Positions 63,618 through 64,000 of a stretch of 64,000 nt of DNA are shown piece after piece. This DNA is from Lytechinus variegatus (lineage: Eukaryota > Echinodermata > Echinoidea > Temnopleuroida > Toxopneustidae). A model generated the notes under the pieces. That model ran no database searches. It was not told where the DNA came from and saw nothing but the letters and a program-made list of their open reading frames with translations. The stretch is from positions 10,152,501-10,216,500 of the forward strand of contig NC_054758.1 of assembly GCF_018143015.1 (NCBI RefSeq), written 5' to 3'. The stretch's first letter is position 1. The number at the start of each line of letters is the position of its first letter. Position numbers and translations under genes: made by a program.

Positions 63618-64000
63618 AAAAAAAAGAAAGGAAGGAATCAGGAATCCCATTTCATAGAGTTATATCTATGGTAACTCTGCTATTATGGCAACTATTATGG
63701 TCACAGGGTTCCGCAACCAATCACAGCCAAGTTGTCCATGGAAGTTACGATTAGGTCAAATTTCTTTAATCTTTGCGACTCAGGCCCCTCAAGAACTGAC
63801 TGGATATCACCAGGGGCCGTATTCTGAAAAGTCTCGTAAGTTTCCACTTAAATATCCTTTTAAGTTACCCATTTAATGGAGCGCTAATGTACCTCCAAAT
63901 TCGTATTCTGAAAACTCTATTAGCGCTCAATTAAGTCCCTTTAGGCCACTCCCCTACTGAGCCGAATTAACCAATCAAATGCGCTCTTACAACGTAAATT
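63618..64000. other. INCENP intron with a partial MITE at the right edge
   Basis: From 63,816, GGGGCCGTATTCTGAAAAGTC starts a GGCCCGTATTCTGA-type element cut by the window edge. Nothing else was recognised. Confidence 0.4.

Overview
This is intron-rich animal nuclear DNA, most likely from an echinoderm (sea-urchin-like). It is AT-rich and crowded with small fold-back DNA transposons, tRNA-derived SINEs and CR1/L2/jockey-type LINEs. The host genes are split into short exons with good splice sites and belong to animal families: a glutamate transporter, two mitotic genes, and an EGF plus farnesoic-acid-O-methyltransferase-like (FAMeT) domain protein. The species assignment is inference from gene and repeat content; no database search was possible.

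Layout. (1) 1-6,083, minus strand: at least four exons of an extracellular multidomain gene, with an unassigned exon, one EGF-like exon and two exons making a FAMeT domain. It continues past the left edge. (2) 10,838-27,782, minus strand: a complete SLC1A glutamate/aspartate transporter rebuilt here from ten exons. All phases agree and give 559 residues. Its introns hold three unusual fold-back arrays, MITEs, SINEs and LINE tails. (3) 28-38 kb: no host gene recognised; mobile-element debris, microsatellites and a large purine/pyrimidine inverted repeat. (4) 38,467-41,676, plus strand: an intact single-ORF LINE with PHD finger, endonuclease and reverse transcriptase. (5) 42,391-48,494, plus strand: SPC24, five exons, 208 residues, with two introns carrying minor-spliceosome (U12) signals, one AT-AC and one GT-AG. 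(6) 50,424-53,862: a 1.75-kb head-to-tail duplication, each unit holding a ~153-bp purine-rich tandem repeat. (7) 56,927 to beyond the right edge, minus strand: the C-terminal exons of INCENP, with the IN-box. Its 5.4-kb intron contains a nearly full-length LINE in the opposite orientation.

SPC24 (Ndc80 kinetochore complex) and INCENP (chromosomal passenger complex) both act in chromosome segregation and lie convergently about 8.4 kb apart. The transporter acts at the plasma membrane and the EGF/FAMeT protein is probably extracellular.

Most interesting observations: the two U12-type introns in SPC24; a SINE family whose head resembles the SRP (7SL) RNA Alu domain; fold-back elements built from short, degenerate, self-complementary units; TTAA-flanked MITEs with unoccupied relatives in the same window; and a duplicated tandem (NAGNAG) splice acceptor in INCENP.
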